Made by a program: the position numbers and the translations under genes. A stretch of 7,478 nucleotides of DNA from an uncultured Phycisphaerales bacterium (GTDB lineage: Bacteria; Planctomycetota; Phycisphaerae; WQYP01): contig CALCHA010000566.1 in the NCBI GenBank assembly GCA_937901265.1, forward strand, positions 1 through 7,478. The letters run 5' to 3'. Under the pieces are notes generated by a model. It was not told where the DNA came from. It was given only the letters and a program-made list of their open reading frames with translations, and made no database searches. Positions 6,711-7,478 of the stretch are shown here, piece by piece (position 1 is the first letter of the stretch; every line of letters begins with the position of its first letter).

Positions 6711-7478
6711 TTACTGCAAACCACCGCCTTCGTCGCCCTGCCCTTCGACGTGCCTGAGCTGCTGCGCCGGCCCCGAAGACCAGAGCGGACGGAAGGGCTT
6801 CACCGGCGCGATCGCCATCTCCGTTTCCCCCTTCACCTGCGCCGTCCGGGGAGGCGGCCCCAACTCGAGAACCGTGATGTCGTTGCGCCCCGTTTTTTGC
6901 CACGTGCTCGGCAGATACAACGAATGCGACGCGCCCACATTCCAGAACCGCCCCAGATTGTGCCCATTCACCCACACCACGCCGAACGTCCACTCCTGCA
7001 GGTTCAGATACGTTTCGCCCTTCGCAGGCAGCGTGAAGCTGCCGCGGTAGAGGGTCGGCCCGGTCGGAATCCCGACGGGCCCGGTATGCGTGGTGGCAAG
7101 CGGGCCCTCGGTCAGCGGCATCGTGGAGATCTGCCAGTCCTTCAGCGCGACCCCGTCGAGCGTCGGATTGCCCTCGAGCCCCTTGCGACTATTCCGCTGG
7201 TCGAAGGGCGAACTGGTGCGCCCCATGTTTTCCACAAGGATGTCCAGCGTGCTGCCGGCGGGCGCGTTCACATCGACCGTGAAGCTCGGTCGCTTCGGAT
7301 CGGTGAGCCCATCCGCGATCACTTTGCCGTCCAGCATCACGAAAACGTAATCTCGTGCCGCGGGTAAAAAGAGCGATCCCTTGACGGCGCTGGCGAGCTT
7401 CTTGCGGTACAGGATCAGACCATACGCCTGATCCAGATCCTCCATCGGCTGGACCTGCGCCGACGCCACGGGTTTTCC
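6711..7478 (-). CDS. Beta-galactosidase, GH35 family, C-terminal part (5' end off the right edge)
   Basis: 255 residues are visible; the frame is open through the right edge, so the internal GTG at 7469 is not the start. The visible part begins GKPVASAQVQPMEDLDQAYGLILYR, the linker that follows the catalytic barrel in GH35 enzymes. It continues through two jelly-roll (galactose-binding-like) domains with typical motifs: YVFVMLDGKVIADGL (44-58), STLDILVENMGR (76-87), PTLYRGSFTL (141-150) and VVWVNGHNLGRFWNVGASHSLYLP (167-190), then GRNDITVLEL (197-206). GH35 enzymes remove terminal beta-linked galactose from oligo- or polysaccharides and are usually exported, but the signal peptide and catalytic Glu pair are outside the window. 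After residue 206 there is a tail of about 49 residues ending in GQGDEGGGLQ, with no recognised domain. The TAA stop (6713-6711) is 70 nt before frr on the same strand. Confidence 0.93.
   Translation of the reverse strand, partial: GKPVASAQVQPMEDLDQAYGLILYRKKLASAVKGSLFLPAARDYVFVMLDGKVIADGLTDPKRPSFTVDVNAPAGSTLDILVENMGRTSSPFDQRNSRKGLEGNPTLDGVALKDWQISTMPLTEGPLATTHTGPVGIPTGPTLYRGSFTLPAKGETYLNLQEWTFGVVWVNGHNLGRFWNVGASHSLYLPSTWQKTGRNDITVLELGPPPRTAQVKGETEMAIAPVKPFRPLWSSGPAQQLRHVEGQGDEGGGLQ

Noticed and set aside
6705..6718. TGCAG-TTTA-CTGCA as a terminator of the beta-galactosidase gene
   Set aside because: The 5-bp stem is AT/GC mixed and no T run follows on the minus strand; it overlaps the stop codon and is probably incidental.
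6641..6724. Upstream extension of frr to the ATG at 6724
   Set aside because: It would overlap the beta-galactosidase stop and add 28 residues absent from RRFs, while a good Shine-Dalgarno precedes 6640.

Overview
This window reads as an ordinary stretch of chromosome from a GC-rich bacterium. The ribosome recycling factor sequence (a C-terminal half with RNIRRDANKK, then an acidic linker, then LMTED), the multi-TPR proteins fused to glycosyltransferase-like domains and the family GH35 beta-galactosidase together suggest the PVC group, most likely Planctomycetota. That placement is inferred from remembered family resemblance, not from a search. No phage, transposon, CRISPR, tRNA or rRNA is visible, and I see no clearly novel multi-gene system.

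Layout, left to right. (1) Positions 3-1190, plus strand: the 3' part of a multispanning membrane protein of the TMTC/PMT-like glycosyltransferase type with three C-terminal TPRs. Its frame is broken by two adjacent in-frame stops at 69-74, so the callable ORF is 87-1190. (2) Positions 1204-3819, minus strand: a complete ClpB disaggregase, convergent with gene 1 across 13 nt. (3) Positions 3820-4073: a divergent intergenic region with the best regulatory signals of the window. These are a 26-bp inverted repeat around a TATAAA/TTTATA box, a weak candidate clpB promoter, and a short clpB leader whose Shine-Dalgarno can pair with an upstream CUUUU (FourU-like). (4) Positions 4074-6074, plus strand: a 666-residue protein made of about ten TPRs followed by a GT9-like domain. 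(5) Positions 6080-6640, minus strand: frr, ribosome recycling factor, convergent with gene 4 across 5 nt. (6) From 6711 off the right edge, minus strand: the C-terminal third or so of a GH35 beta-galactosidase, 70 nt upstream of frr and possibly co-transcribed with it.

How they may work together: clpB (protein disaggregation) and frr (ribosome recycling) are housekeeping genes for protein quality and synthesis. The two TPR proteins flanking clpB both look like glycosyl-transfer proteins, one in the membrane and one soluble, but nothing in the sequence proves a shared pathway. The most useful leads are the clpB leader and operator candidates, the double stop in gene 1, and the unusual neighbourhood of frr, which lies next to a glycosidase and not pyrH.
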